This document shows, in pieces, positions 1-8,823 of a stretch of DNA of 64,000 nucleotides (positions within the stretch are counted from its first letter, which is position 1; each line of letters begins with the position of its first letter). A program made the position numbers and the translations under genes. The DNA comes from Alicyclobacillus contaminans DSM 17975. Lineage in GTDB: Bacteria; Bacillota; Bacilli; Alicyclobacillales; Alicyclobacillaceae. The stretch covers positions 1 through 64,000 of the forward strand of contig NZ_AUCA01000008.1 of assembly GCF_000429525.1 (NCBI RefSeq), given 5' to 3'. Under the pieces are notes generated by a model. The model did not search any database. It was not told where the DNA came from and saw only the letters and a list, made by a program, of their open reading frames with translations.

Positions 1-205
1 TGATCTCGGGTCTGGTGAAGTACAGGTAGTGCATCCGGAAATAGGCCACTGGGGATGTGGGCTTGCGGCCGGTCTTCTCATACAGAGGACCAATCAGATG
101 CTCCAGGAACGAATCATCAATGTGGACCACGTAATCAATCAGTGCAGGATCGAAGCCGAGCGTGTTATACTCGGCATATGGAAGCAGGTCCAACTGCAAT
201 TCCAT
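1..205 (-). CDS. IS transposase, N-terminal fragment cut by the window edge
   Basis: The minus strand reads an open frame from an ATG at 205 to the left edge (about 68 residues, starting MELQLDLLPYAEY). A GGAGGT site lies about 9 nt upstream of the ATG. The stretch with G-R-K-P-T-S-P-V-A-Y-F-R-M resembles the N-terminal DUF772-type region of IS4/IS5/IS1182-like transposases, which precedes a DDE catalytic domain. That domain would lie outside the window, so I cannot tell whether the element is intact. Family assignment rests on this short region only. Confidence 0.6.
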   Translation of the reverse strand, partial: MELQLDLLPYAEYNTLGFDPALIDYVVHIDDSFLEHLIGPLYEKTGRKPTSPVAYFRMHYLYFTRPEI

Positions 206-441
206 GGGAAACGCACCTCCGGAACTGGTAAATTGTTTGTTTTGGTCAGCTACAATTTTACCAATTCTACGGTTAGGTGCGTTTTGCTATTCACCCAAAA
301 TCAACGGCTTTTCGGACACGCTCTTGTACAAATGTCCGGATCGTCGTTTTACGATAGTGAAAATGGCAGTTCCCAATATCCGTCCACGCCACGCAGCCGC
401 GTGATGACCAACACGTGGTGCCCAGGAATTCCAATCGGCGG
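206..441. other. Intergenic stretch between the IS transposase and pxpA
   Basis: No gene is seen. Next to the transposase start there is an imperfect inverted repeat (GGTAAATTG at about 226, CAATTTTACC at about 252). This AT-rich segment probably contains the transposase promoter and the right end of the IS. I could not place a terminal inverted repeat or target duplication, because the left half of the element is missing. Base composition returns to the GC-rich background by about 380. Confidence 0.4.
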
Positions 442-1212
442 TCAGCCCCCCGCCCGTTCGGGTGCCCGCACCGCAATCCCCGCCGCCTCCAGCGACTGGC
501 GAATGAGCCGAGCGAACGCCAGCGCATGCGGGCCGTCGCCGTGGATGCAGATGGTGTCCGCCACCACCGGTACATCCGTCCCCTGTTGCGAGGTCACCTT
601 GCCCTCCATGACCATGCGGATGGCCTGCTGTACGGATTGCTGACTGTCGGTGACCAGGGCGTCAGGCCGAGATCGCGGAGTCAGCCGCCCGTCCGCCTGG
701 TAGGTCCTATCCGCAAACACCTCACTGGCCGTACGCAGGCCCAACCTGCGCCCCGCATGCACCAGTTCGCTGCCACTCGGACCAAACAGGATGAGCTCCG
801 CGTCCGTGTCGTACACGGCGTTGGCTATCGCCTCCGCCAACCGCGCGTCTTTGGCCGCCATGTTGTACAGCGCGCCGTGCGGCTTCACGTGCTGAATCTT
901 GGCGCCGAGCGCCCGCGCGAAGCCGTGGAGCGCCCCGATTTGATAGACCACCAGGTCGTACGCGTCCGCCGGGGCAATGTCCATCGCTCGCCGCCCGAAT
1001 CCCAACCGATCCGGCAACCCGGGATGTGCGCCGATGGCGACGCCTCTGTCCAGGGCCAGCGCCACGGTTTTGTGCATCGTGGCCGGATCGCCCGCATGAA
1101 ACCCGCAGGCGATGTTGGCGGAGGTCACCACCTCCAACAGCTCGGCGTCCGCTCCCAATGTGTAGACCCCGAAGCCTTCACCCATATCGGCGTTGATATC
1201 CACACTGCGCAT
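442..1212 (-). CDS. pxpA: 5-oxoprolinase subunit A (LamB/YcsF family)
   Basis: 256 residues, the usual family length. Family signatures are visible: [10 protein letters not shown] at residues 5-14, A-C-G-F-H-A-G-D-P at 35-43, K-P-H-G-A-L-Y-N at 110-117 and H-G-D-G-P-H-A at 224-230. In the characterised bacterial enzyme PxpA works with PxpB and PxpC in ATP-dependent opening of 5-oxoproline (pyroglutamate) to L-glutamate in the cytosol. The ATG at 1212 follows a GGAGGAG site. The longer frame from 1389 only overlaps pxpC and lacks family similarity. It is the last gene of the pxpB-pxpC-pxpA run, 16 nt after pxpC. Confidence 0.93.
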   Translation of the reverse strand: MRSVDINADMGEGFGVYTLGADAELLEVVTSANIACGFHAGDPATMHKTVALALDRGVAIGAHPGLPDRLGFGRRAMDIAPADAYDLVVYQIGALHGFARALGAKIQHVKPHGALYNMAAKDARLAEAIANAVYDTDAELILFGPSGSELVHAGRRLGLRTASEVFADRTYQADGRLTPRSRPDALVTDSQQSVQQAIRMVMEGKVTSQQGTDVPVVADTICIHGDGPHALAFARLIRQSLEAAGIAVRAPERAGG

Positions 1213-1228
1213 CGGTTCTCCTCCATTC

Positions 1229-2287
1229 TCAGAACGCCTGCTGAATCGCCGCGGTGAGACACCGCAGCCACTGCACCTGCTGCCTCCACAGACGCTGCGC
1301 CTCCCGCACGCCAATTGGCGCAAACCGCATCGTTTGTCCCGGCCGCAACTGGGCCAACCGGGGTAAATCCACACTCGCCACCTGGGCAATTTGCGGATAG
1401 CCGCCGGTGGTCTGGCTGTCGGCCATCAGCACAATCGGCCGACCATCGGGCGGAACCTGGATGGTGCCTGCGGTCACCGCCTCGGACAGCATCTCGAGCG
1501 GCCGCGACAGCGACAGCGCGGGTCCGTCCAACCGATACCCCATCCGATCCGACTGCGGTGTCACCCGAAACGGTGAGGTAAAGAACGCCCTCTGGCTGTC
1601 CACGGTGAACGCGTTCGCCTGGGGGCCTTCCATCACGCGAATCACCGGATTGATCTCGTAGCGCGGCAGCGCATTCCAGCTGACGCGCCACAGCGGCGCG
1701 GCGAACGGTGCCCTGGTGCGCTTGCTTTTGAGCGCGGCGAGGATGCGCAGTCCGCGCTCTGAAGCACAGCCGATGGGCAATGCGTCCCCCGCCCGCAGCG
1801 GACGGCCCGCCAGGCCGCCGAAGCCGGCCCGGATGTCGGTGCTGGCGCTGCCGAGCCACAATGGAACCATCCATCCACCGGCCACCGCCAGATAGGTTCG
1901 GCACCCCTGGGGCAGCGGATGAAACGATACGGTCGATCCGGCCGCGACATACAACGGCCGCCAACACGGCGCCGGCTCACCGTCCACGAAGGTCGCCAAA
2001 CCAAGGCCGGTGACTGCAATCAGCGCCTCCTGTTCAAAGTGGAGCGCGGCGCCCGTCAATGTCATCTCAAGCACCGCGGCGGCTGGATGATTCCCGACCA
2101 GGAGATTGGCCACCTGCGCAGCCACGCGGTCCATCGCGCCGCTGTGAATTACGCCAAACCGCCGATACCCGGTGCGTCCCAGGTCTTGCACGGTGGACAG
2201 CAATCCGGGCGCGCGCACCCGCGCCACCGCAGGTGCATCGCGGGTGCATGACGGCGCGATCTGTGCCCCGTCACGTCGGCCCATCAT
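1229..2287 (-). CDS. pxpC: 5-oxoprolinase subunit C (KipA/biotin-dependent carboxyltransferase-like)
   Basis: 352 residues from the ATG at 2287, which overlaps the pxpB stop as ATGA, suggesting translational coupling. The opening [15 protein letters not shown] and the later N-L-L-V-G-N segment are hallmarks of the KipA/PxpC family. The C-terminal part has [10 protein letters not shown] and the T-T-G-G-Y-P segment seen in related allophanate hydrolase and urea carboxylase domains. It pairs with PxpB to phosphorylate and open 5-oxoproline. A Bacillus homologue, KipA, is linked to the sporulation kinase inhibitor KipI, but the gene set here fits the oxoprolinase role. A second ATG at 2284 is a possible start. 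Confidence 0.92.
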   Translation of the reverse strand: MMGRRDGAQIAPSCTRDAPAVARVRAPGLLSTVQDLGRTGYRRFGVIHSGAMDRVAAQVANLLVGNHPAAAVLEMTLTGAALHFEQEALIAVTGLGLATFVDGEPAPCWRPLYVAAGSTVSFHPLPQGCRTYLAVAGGWMVPLWLGSASTDIRAGFGGLAGRPLRAGDALPIGCASERGLRILAALKSKRTRAPFAAPLWRVSWNALPRYEINPVIRVMEGPQANAFTVDSQRAFFTSPFRVTPQSDRMGYRLDGPALSLSRPLEMLSEAVTAGTIQVPPDGRPIVLMADSQTTGGYPQIAQVASVDLPRLAQLRPGQTMRFAPIGVREAQRLWRQQVQWLRCLTAAIQQAF

Positions 2288-2979
2288 GATGTCCTCCCGC
2301 CTTCCGCCCATGCGTCGAACGCCTCGCTTGGAATGGCGCGGAAACGCACCGTGTCCCCTGGCGCCAGCAGCGTCGGCGGGTGTTCCCACGGCCGGAACAA
2401 GGCGAGCGGCGTGCGTCCAATAATCTGCCAGCCCCCCGGCGTCTCCACGGGGTAGACGCCCGTCTGCACGCCGGCAATGCCGACCGATCCTGCGGGCACC
2501 GCCAAACGCGGCGTAGCGCGCCGCGGTGTGGCGAGCGCCGTGGGAAGTCCGCCCAGGTAGGGGAATCCCGGCGAGAATCCGAGCGCATAGACGCGATACG
2601 CCGCGGCGGTGTGCATGGCGATGACTTCCTCCACCGTAAATCCATGGTGGAGCGCCACGAACTCGATGTCCGGGCCGTACGCGCCGCCGTAGCAGACCGG
2701 TATCTCCACCGTCCGTCCGGGTTGGACCGGCGCGTCTGACATCTGCTGCAGCACCTCGGTCAACCGCTGCTCGACGTCCGCGTAGTCCATGTGAACGGGA
2801 TTGTAAAACACCGTGAGCGTGGTGTACGCGGGTACGCATTCCTCCATGCCTTCGAACGGGTGCTGCCGGAGTTGGTCGGCGATGGTCAACAGCCTGCGAT
2901 GCACAGTCTCGTCCAGTTGATCACCGAACTGAATCCGTACGGCCGAATCGCCCAGGGGGCAAAGCTGCCACCCGTTCAC
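2284..2979 (-). CDS. pxpB: 5-oxoprolinase subunit B (KipI family)
   Basis: 231 residues from a GTG at 2979 with GGGGAG 8 nt upstream. The protein then begins N-G-W-Q-L-C-P-L-G-D-S-A-V, which is where KipI/PxpB proteins normally begin. An ATG at 3177 would add about 66 Gly- and Arg-rich residues with no family likeness, so I reject it. The conserved core A-L-G-F-S-P-G-F-P-Y-L-G-G and the T-P-G-G-W-Q-I-I-G-R-T segment are present. First gene of the pxpBCA operon; its stop overlaps the pxpC start. The partner enzyme reaction is 5-oxoproline + ATP to glutamate. Confidence 0.9.
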   Translation of the reverse strand: MNGWQLCPLGDSAVRIQFGDQLDETVHRRLLTIADQLRQHPFEGMEECVPAYTTLTVFYNPVHMDYADVEQRLTEVLQQMSDAPVQPGRTVEIPVCYGGAYGPDIEFVALHHGFTVEEVIAMHTAAAYRVYALGFSPGFPYLGGLPTALATPRRATPRLAVPAGSVGIAGVQTGVYPVETPGGWQIIGRTPLALFRPWEHPPTLLAPGDTVRFRAIPSEAFDAWAEGGRTS

Positions 2980-3175
2980 TGCCGACTGCTCCCCACCCCC
3001 GCCACATCCTGGCCACAGTGGCTGAGCGCCGCCGCCCCAGCCACCGCCAATCCGCGCACGGGGGTCGACAACGCCATTCTTGGATGCCCGGGGTGGCGTG
3101 CCATGGGTTCGGATGGAGATCCCCTCCTCGCCGGCCCTCATCCGCCCCTGTCCGGAGCGAATGGGCGGCAATGAC

Positions 3176-3203
3176 ATTGTAATTTCATTCTATCCATTCC
3201 CAA
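3176..3203 (-). promoter_or_regulatory. Candidate sigma-A promoter for pxpBCA
   Basis: On the minus strand TTGGGA (3198-3203) and TACAAT (3176-3181) are separated by 16 nt, about 190 nt ahead of the pxpB start. It would let pxpBCA be transcribed apart from the permease. The rest of the 2980-3263 gap shows no gene. Support is a hexamer match only. Confidence 0.35.
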
Positions 3204-3263
3204 TCGACAGAGGGATTGAACACAATAAAATCGCCCGCCGGCGCCTCCGGTGGGCAGACAGGA

Positions 3264-4553
3264 TCAGGGGTGGCTCAGGGGTTCAGCGGTTGGACGCCGC
3301 TTGCGGGATTGCCAGCGCAAGACACTCCACAGGCTGCCCGCAATCACCAGCGGGTAGAGCGCTGCCAGGCCCACGAAGGGAAAGATGACGGCGGTCATTA
3401 CCAACGACAGCCAACTGACGAAGGCGCCTCCAAACGTCCCTCGGAGCAGGCGCACCCCAGCGGCGCAACCGCCCAGGTAGGTGAGAATGAAGGTGGCGTT
3501 GGGCAGTTGAATCAGCGTGGTGAGCGACACCATCCCAGCGCCGTACAACGTGAGCACACCCATGAAGCAGAGGGTCAGGAATCCAATGCCGCCTATGGGC
3601 GTGCCGAACCGTTGGGAGGTCCATGCGAGCGGCTTTGGCGCGTGGCCGCCGCGAGCGAGGGCCTGGGCGAGCCGGGAAGCAGCGCCAACATACGCGATGA
3701 CGGTGGCCGTGCAGATGAAGACAGCCGTGAACCCGGCGAGAATGGCCCCGGCGCGGCCGAACAGGTGCTGGATGACAAGCACCAGGGAGGCGCTCGACGC
3801 GGCGGATCCATAACTGTGCGTCCCCACGGCGGCCAACGCGGTGAGAAAGTACAGCACGCCCACCAACATGGCGGCGATGGTCACCCCGCGGATGGCTTCG
3901 CGCGCCGGGTTGACGAACTCCTCAGACAGGTGGGAGACGGCTTCCCAACCGATGAAACACCAGAACAGTATCGCCGCGGCGCGGCCGACACTCACCCAGC
4001 CGTGCGGCGCGAACGGCGTAAAGTTGTCCGCGTGAATGCTGGGTGCAGAGCCGGCAATGGCCAGCAGCAACACGGCGATGATGGCGGCCACCACCGCCAC
4101 CTGAACCTGCCCGGCCAGTTTCATGCCAACGGTGTTCAGGACAATGCCGATAAGCAGAATCACTGCGGCAATGGCGACGCGGGCGCCAAGTCCCCAATCC
4201 AGCGCGGCGGTCAGGTAGCCCGCCCCGGTGATGGCTGCCACGGGCGCCCCAATGGGAACGGACATTAAGAAAAACCAACCGACCGTGGCCCCGGCGCGCT
4301 CGCCGAACGCGCGGGTTACGAAGTGGGACACGCCGCCCGCGTTGGGAAACCGCGCGGACAGCAGGCCCATCACCAGCGCCATTGGCAGCACGAGCAGTGC
4401 CATCATGCCCCAGGCCAGAAGGGATGCAGGCCCCGCAATCTCGGCCGCAAGCCCAGGCACCAGCAGTACGCCGGAGCCCAGCACCGCGCCGATGTATAGC
4501 GCAACGGCCTGTGGAAGGCCGATGGTCGCATGCGCATTCCTTTGTGATTGCAT
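3264..4553 (-). CDS. APC-superfamily amino acid permease (YjeH-like)
   Basis: 429 residues with about 12 hydrophobic segments. The N-terminal signature G-A-V-L-G-S-G-V-L-L-V-P-G-L-A (about residues 22-36) is the unwound TM1 substrate site of APC transporters. F-P-N-A-G-G-V-S-H-F and F-G-E-R-A-G follow the pattern of the YjeH L-methionine/branched-chain exporter group. The substrate is not shown by sequence. Its position between a divergent LysR gene and pxpBCA suggests an amino acid such as 5-oxoproline or a related compound, but this is inference. The ATG at 4553 has a purine-rich GAGGAGAG about 11 nt upstream. Confidence 0.85.
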   Translation of the reverse strand: MQSQRNAHATIGLPQAVALYIGAVLGSGVLLVPGLAAEIAGPASLLAWGMMALLVLPMALVMGLLSARFPNAGGVSHFVTRAFGERAGATVGWFFLMSVPIGAPVAAITGAGYLTAALDWGLGARVAIAAVILLIGIVLNTVGMKLAGQVQVAVVAAIIAVLLLAIAGSAPSIHADNFTPFAPHGWVSVGRAAAILFWCFIGWEAVSHLSEEFVNPAREAIRGVTIAAMLVGVLYFLTALAAVGTHSYGSAASSASLVLVIQHLFGRAGAILAGFTAVFICTATVIAYVGAASRLAQALARGGHAPKPLAWTSQRFGTPIGGIGFLTLCFMGVLTLYGAGMVSLTTLIQLPNATFILTYLGGCAAGVRLLRGTFGGAFVSWLSLVMTAVIFPFVGLAALYPLVIAGSLWSVLRWQSRKRRPTAEPLSHP

Positions 4554-4627
4554 GAATGTTGTCTCTCCTCTTCCACTTGTTGTGGAGAAAGCGTATCATG
4601 CAATCAATACATCGGTAAAATGAATGC

Positions 4628-4656
4628 TTTCGATTTTGTCCATCGAAATGTTCGAT
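4628..4656. promoter_or_regulatory. LysR-type operator in the divergent intergenic region
   Basis: A perfect inverted repeat TTTCGAT (4628-4634), 7-nt spacer, ATCGAAA (4642-4648) contains the T-N11-A pattern of LysR binding boxes. A further half-site TTCGAT sits at 4651-4656. It lies between the permease start (4553) and the LysR start (4688), where such regulators usually bind. Confidence 0.65.
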
Positions 4657-4687
4657 TGAAGCGCCAAGGGGTGAGCGGAGGTGCGCC

Positions 4688-5620
4688 ATGGAACTGAAGC
4701 ACTTGCGAACGTTTGTTGTGGCAGCGGAACTCAGCGGATTCACAAAGGCAGCGGAACAACTGGGCTATGTCCAGTCCAGCGTGACCGCCCAAATTCAGGC
4801 GTTGGAGGAGGAACTGGGCGTCCCGCTGTTTGATAGACTCGGCAAGACGGTGGTGCTGACGGAGAACGGCCGGCGCTTGCTGCCCTATGCCAAACAGATG
4901 CTGCAGTGGGAAGGCGAGGCGAAGGCGCTGTTCCAGCCGGACGGCCCGCCCTCGGGCACCATCACCATCGGTGCACCGGAATCGTTGGCCGCTTATCGGC
5001 TGCCGCAGGTGGTGATGGAATACCGTTCACTGTTCCCGCAGGTCAAAGTCATTCTCAAACCCGGCCAGTGCTGGGAACTGCGGACGCAGGTCCGCAGCGG
5101 GCAGGCGGATCTGGCCCTGCTGTTGGAACCGGAGGCGGAGGCGCCGGATTTGGAGATTGAGTCGCTCGTCCGGGAGCCGATGGTGCTGATTGCGCCCCTC
5201 TCTCATCCACTGGTGAAACAGGCTCGTGTGGAACCCGTCCACCTGCAGCACGAAACCCTGCTGCACACGGAGCCGGGGTGCAGTTACCGGGGACTGTTTG
5301 ACAGCTACCTCCAATCCCACGGCATCCAACCCGCAGCCACCATGGAATTCTGGAACATCGAGGCCATCAAGAATTGCGTCATGAGCGGCCTTGGCGTGGC
5401 GCTCCTGCCCCGGATTGCCGTGGCCTCGGAACTCCGGGCCGGCCGCCTGGCGGCCCTGCGGTGGGATAACCAGGCGGTGCAGGTGTCCACACAGCTGGTG
5501 TATCACCGAGCGCGATGGATGTCTCCCGCGGTGCGCGAATTTCTTTCGCTGCTGCGCAAGCACGCGGCGGCCTGGCGGCAGGAACGCGCGGTGCCGGTGA
5601 CAGCGGGGCAACCGGATTGA
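4688..5620 (+). CDS. LysR-family transcriptional regulator
   Basis: 310 residues, standard for the family. The N-terminal winged helix is clear: M-E-L-K-H-L-R-T-F-V at 1-10, then A-A-E-Q-L-G-Y-V-Q-S-S-V-T-A-Q-I around 20-35 and L-E-E-E-L-G-V-P-L-F-D-R. The C-terminal part is a two-lobed effector domain. The gene is divergent from the permease, with 134 nt between start codons that hold a LysR-type operator. The likely job is control of the permease and perhaps pxpBCA. The start ATG follows GGAGGTGCGCC. The effector is unknown. Confidence 0.92.
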   Translation: MELKHLRTFVVAAELSGFTKAAEQLGYVQSSVTAQIQALEEELGVPLFDRLGKTVVLTENGRRLLPYAKQMLQWEGEAKALFQPDGPPSGTITIGAPESLAAYRLPQVVMEYRSLFPQVKVILKPGQCWELRTQVRSGQADLALLLEPEAEAPDLEIESLVREPMVLIAPLSHPLVKQARVEPVHLQHETLLHTEPGCSYRGLFDSYLQSHGIQPAATMEFWNIEAIKNCVMSGLGVALLPRIAVASELRAGRLAALRWDNQAVQVSTQLVYHRARWMSPAVREFLSLLRKHAAAWRQERAVPVTAGQPD

Positions 5621-5714
5621 GGAATGGGGACAGCGCCGTCGCGACGCCCGGCACCTGGTCCGCGTTGGTCGATGGCGAGGCGTTGATCTTGGTGTGCCGC
5701 GACGCGAGGCGGCG

Positions 5715-5748
5715 CAAAAATCCCCTTGGCCCGGGCGGCCAAGGGGAT
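5715..5748 (-). terminator. Intrinsic terminator of the ywmB-murA unit
   Basis: A perfect 12-bp stem (ATCCCCTTGGCC, 5720-5731, with 5737-5748) and 5-nt loop. On the minus strand it is followed directly by TTTTT (5715-5719). It lies about 49 nt after the murA stop and also separates murA from the convergent LysR gene. Confidence 0.92.
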
Positions 5749-5796
5749 CTCCATGCCCACTAGAATTCTCTGTTTCCGTTCGTCCAGCGGCAGACG

Positions 5797-7065
5797 TTAG
5801 TCTTCAATGCGGCGGATCTTTGCGCCGAGTGCCTGGAACTTGCCGACCAGGTTGTCATACCCCCGGTCGATGTGGTGCAATCCGCTCACCGTGGTTGTCC
5901 CCTCCGCCATCAGACCGGCAATCACCAGGGCCGCGCCGGCGCGGAGATCTGTGGCAGTGACGTCGGCACCGGACAGCTTCTCGATGCCTTCAATGACCGC
6001 CGTGCGTCCCTCGATGTGGATCTCCGCCCCCATCCGCTGCAACTCCGCGACGTGCATGAACCGATTCTCAAACACAGTCTCCGTGATCATGCTGGTGCCG
6101 ATACCGGTGGTCAGCGCTGCGACAATCTGCGCCTGCATGTCGGTGGGATACGCTGGATAGTAGTGGGTCTTGACGTCCAGCGCCTTCAACCGACCGTTCT
6201 CCACGGGCCAAACGCGAATGCCCTGGACGTCATCCTCGAAGCGGGCCCCCGCTTCCTCCAGTTTTGCAATGATGGAGGTCAGGTGCTGAGAGAGGGCGTT
6301 CTCAACGTACACGCCGTTGCCCATGACTGCACCGGCAATGAGGAATGTACCGGCCTCGATGCGATCTGGAATCACGCTGTGATTGGCGCCGTGCAGCGCA
6401 TCCACCCCGTCAATGCGAATGGTGTCCGTGCCCGCGCCGCGCACCCGCGCGCCCATCGCATTGAGGTAGTTGGCCAGATCCACGTTTTCCGGCTCCTTGG
6501 CCGCATTCTCAATAATGGTCTGTCCCTTCGCGAGCGTGGCGGCCATCATGATGTTCTGCGTGGCGCCGACACTGGCGATGTCCAGATAGATGCGGGCGCC
6601 TTTGAGCCCGTCCTTGGGTGCGATGAAATGCACATAGCCGTTCTCCATCCGCGTCTGCACACCCATCGCTTCAAACCCTTTGATGTGCAGATCCACGGGT
6701 CGCGGCCCGATGTTGCAGCCTCCGGGCATGGCGATGATGGCCTCGCCAAAGCGGGCCAAAAGCGGTCCCGCAACGACAAACGAGGCCCGCATGCTGCGCA
6801 CGAGATCATAGGGTGGATCCACCCGGTTCACCGGTGCCGCATTGATGCGGAGCGTGTTTCCTTCCCGTTGGATCTCTGCACCCAGCGCGGATATGGTATG
6901 GATCATATGTTCAACGTCGAGCAACGACGGAACTTCGTCAATCATACTGGTCCCCGAAGATGCGAGAAGACTGGCTGCGAGAATGGGAAGTACAGCGTTC
7001 TTCGCGCCGCCAATGCGCACATGCCCTTCCAGACGGTGGCCCCCGTCAATTACAATCTTTGCCAT
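5797..7065 (-). CDS. murA: UDP-N-acetylglucosamine 1-carboxyvinyltransferase
   Basis: 422 residues from the ATG at 7065 (AGGAG 9 nt upstream). It transfers enolpyruvate from PEP to UDP-GlcNAc, the first committed step of peptidoglycan synthesis, in the cytosol. G-G-A-K-N-A (Lys22) and the catalytic Cys117 in P-G-G-C-N-I-G-P-R-P-V-D-L-H are present. An ATG-less extension upstream (to 7101) is dropped. The gene follows ywmB by 44 nt, as murAA does in Bacillus, so this is most likely the MurAA orthologue. It ends at a strong intrinsic terminator. Confidence 0.97.
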   Translation of the reverse strand: MAKIVIDGGHRLEGHVRIGGAKNAVLPILAASLLASSGTSMIDEVPSLLDVEHMIHTISALGAEIQREGNTLRINAAPVNRVDPPYDLVRSMRASFVVAGPLLARFGEAIIAMPGGCNIGPRPVDLHIKGFEAMGVQTRMENGYVHFIAPKDGLKGARIYLDIASVGATQNIMMAATLAKGQTIIENAAKEPENVDLANYLNAMGARVRGAGTDTIRIDGVDALHGANHSVIPDRIEAGTFLIAGAVMGNGVYVENALSQHLTSIIAKLEEAGARFEDDVQGIRVWPVENGRLKALDVKTHYYPAYPTDMQAQIVAALTTGIGTSMITETVFENRFMHVAELQRMGAEIHIEGRTAVIEGIEKLSGADVTATDLRAGAALVIAGLMAEGTTTVSGLHHIDRGYDNLVGKFQALGAKIRRIED

Positions 7066-7109
7066 TAATTCCACTCCTGTGCCCCCACCGCTCCGCGCCA
7101 CAGTCCGAA

Positions 7110-7922
7110 TCAGTACGTTTCCGTGAGGATGGGCGTACCGACGAGGACATTCGTTCGCTGGTGGTAGGCGTCATAATGAACGGCCACTTGTAGGTTCATT
7201 TTCTGCCCATTGGTCAATATGTATCCTGGGGCTGCCGATGAATACGCGGATATGCTCGTCACGAGGTCGGTGTTAATCCCTTCCACGCGCTTCGCACCCA
7301 CCGCTGCGAGTGCCTTTTGCACGAATTTCTCCGCTTGAACGCCCCCCATTCTAGCACTGGTAAAACCGTCTATACAAGTGCTAATTTGTGGGCTCGGTGC
7401 AATCTTTGCGACGGTGTTCGCCAACTGCTGCCACGTATCGGACAGCGTGTCCAATCCGCGGTTGGAAGTCGCCTCGCGAACGGCCAACAGCGTCTGCCCC
7501 GCAGTGCCGGAGGCCTGCAGCGAGCTCGCCGTAATTGTCACATCCGCCCCGTTGGCGGCAGTTCCCTCCAGTGCCGCGTAATGTTCCGTAGCACCATCCT
7601 GTGTAACCCACTTCGCGTTTTGCACCCGCAAGTCCTGCTGAACGCGTTCAACCAACTGTCGCAAGGCAGGAATTGACGAGAATTTGTCATTGACCTGGCT
7701 CCAGCTGTGCACCGTGTAGCCGGTCGCCGTGGCGCCCGTCGCTAGGAAACTTTTCTGCACATATTCACATTCGATCCGCACGGTATCGTTTATGTCCGTC
7801 GCCGTGACAGGTTCGCGGCTGACCTGCGCCGCCGCAGCACGGGCCCACGGCATCGGCGCACCCAGCGTCATCCATCCCGCCGCAACGACCGCCATGCCCA
7901 TCCATAACCACCGTTTCCTCAT
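7110..7922 (-). CDS. ywmB: YwmB-family secreted protein (TATA-box-binding-like fold)
   Basis: 270 residues from the ATG at 7922, which has GGGGGAG about 8 nt upstream; the GTG at 7931 would sit directly on the ribosome site. The N-terminus (M-R-K-R-W then a hydrophobic stretch ending A-R-A-A-A) is a Sec signal or anchor. The mature part has the repeated alpha/beta pattern of YwmB proteins, with T-V-H-S-W near residue 70. Its function is unknown. Its place just upstream of murA is conserved in Bacillaceae, which supports the call. Confidence 0.85.
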   Translation of the reverse strand: MRKRWLWMGMAVVAAGWMTLGAPMPWARAAAAQVSREPVTATDINDTVRIECEYVQKSFLATGATATGYTVHSWSQVNDKFSSIPALRQLVERVQQDLRVQNAKWVTQDGATEHYAALEGTAANGADVTITASSLQASGTAGQTLLAVREATSNRGLDTLSDTWQQLANTVAKIAPSPQISTCIDGFTSARMGGVQAEKFVQKALAAVGAKRVEGINTDLVTSISAYSSAAPGYILTNGQKMNLQVAVHYDAYHQRTNVLVGTPILTETY

Positions 7923-7990
7923 CCCAGACACTCCCCCGTCCGCACCGCAGATTTTCCTGACAGCAGACAGTCTGGGCAGGTGGTCTATGA

Positions 7991-7999
7991 TTTATACCA
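7991..7999 (-). promoter_or_regulatory. Extended -10 promoter for ywmB-murA
   Basis: The minus strand has TGGTATAAA (TGn plus TATAAA), 69 nt ahead of the ywmB start. The -35 region (TTCAAT at the right distance) is weak, as is usual with an extended -10. Confidence 0.45.
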
Positions 8000-8038
8000 G
8001 CCGCATCGAGAGATTGAAAGAATTTCAGACGCCAATGG

Positions 8039-8446
8039 TCAGGGTACGCGCTCGCAACGCACCCGCAGGAGCGCCTCGGTTTGCACATTGAACTGCAACC
8101 GCACCACGACGCCCCACTCCTGTTTGCCTTCGCGCAGCCAGAGTCGGAACGCTTCTTCGGCACGGCCATGGCCCTGCTCACTGCGACCCAGGTGCAGGTA
8201 ATCCACCACCTGCGCGCGCGGATAGCAGCGCTGGGCCTGCTGGACAGCCAGCTTGCCCCATTTGGCGTAGGGGGGTATTGGCTTGCTGTACGGAGCCGTC
8301 GGCGGTGTGGCCGCCTGGGTGCCGGCCCACGCGGAACCGGGACATGCCGCCAGCGCGGCGGCGGCGGCGAGGCAAAAGAACCAGCGCGCCAGTTTCGGCG
8401 GCCGATATGCGTGGCGGTGGGATGTGTGGTTTGACCGAATCTCCAT
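8039..8446 (-). CDS. DUF3889 (YqzG/YhdC-like) secreted protein, possible lipoprotein
   Basis: 135 residues from the ATG at 8446 with AGGAGG upstream. After a hydrophobic N-terminus there is a lipobox L32-A-A-C35, followed at once by an alternative signal-peptidase I site A-W-A. Either processing is possible. The C-terminal 80 residues (Y-A-K-W-G-K-L-A near 65, V-V-D-Y-L-H-L-G-R, F-R-L-W-L-R, F-N-V-Q-T) match the DUF3889 pattern of small secreted Bacillus proteins YqzG and YhdC. Role unknown; lies between ywmB and a DUF1146 gene. Confidence 0.75.
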   Translation of the reverse strand: MEIRSNHTSHRHAYRPPKLARWFFCLAAAAALAACPGSAWAGTQAATPPTAPYSKPIPPYAKWGKLAVQQAQRCYPRAQVVDYLHLGRSEQGHGRAEEAFRLWLREGKQEWGVVVRLQFNVQTEALLRVRCERVP

Positions 8447-8518
8447 CCTGTTCGCGCCTCCTGTCGGCAACGTCCCTTTAGCGTTTGCTGACGGCGGCGA
8501 TTTATACCCGCGATGGGT

Positions 8519-8758
8519 TCAGAGTTGTCGGAGCGCCTCCCATGCCAGGGAGTAGGCCGCCGCGGTCGCGCCAACAAAGAAGCCGCCCATCAGGGAGAGG
8601 AGAAAGCGGAGGACGCGGGTTGGGTGGCCGTCCGGATCGAACACGAACTTGTCCCATTTGAGCACGCCGAGCGCCTGCCAGGTGACGTACGTGCCGATGA
8701 GGAAGGCCAGCATAAAAAACGCACCGGCCACCGCCAAGGCTACAGTCCATACACTCAT
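8519..8758 (-). CDS. ywzB: DUF1146 (YwzB) small membrane protein
   Basis: 79 residues with two hydrophobic segments (about 5-30 and 50-72). The linker carries the K-W-D-K-F motif near residue 35 that marks the DUF1146 family. YwzB lies between the atp operon and ywmB/murAA in Bacillus, and the relative position is the same here, with the nuo operon inserted. The start ATG follows GGAGGGG. No function is established for the family. Confidence 0.85.
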   Translation of the reverse strand: MSVWTVALAVAGAFFMLAFLIGTYVTWQALGVLKWDKFVFDPDGHPTRVLRFLLSLMGGFFVGATAAAYSLAWEALRQL

Positions 8759-8823
8759 GTCACAATCCCCTCCAACAACAGCGGGCCGCCCCGCAGAGCG
8801 ACCCGCCGGTGGTTGTCTTCAGT

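Noticed and set aside
1-441. Complete insertion sequence
   Set aside because: Only the transposase N-terminus is in the window and no terminal repeat pair can be placed.
2980-3177. N-terminal extension of pxpB from an ATG-type start at 3177
   Set aside because: Gly/Arg-rich and not family-like; GTG at 2979 has a proper ribosome site and gives the normal start.
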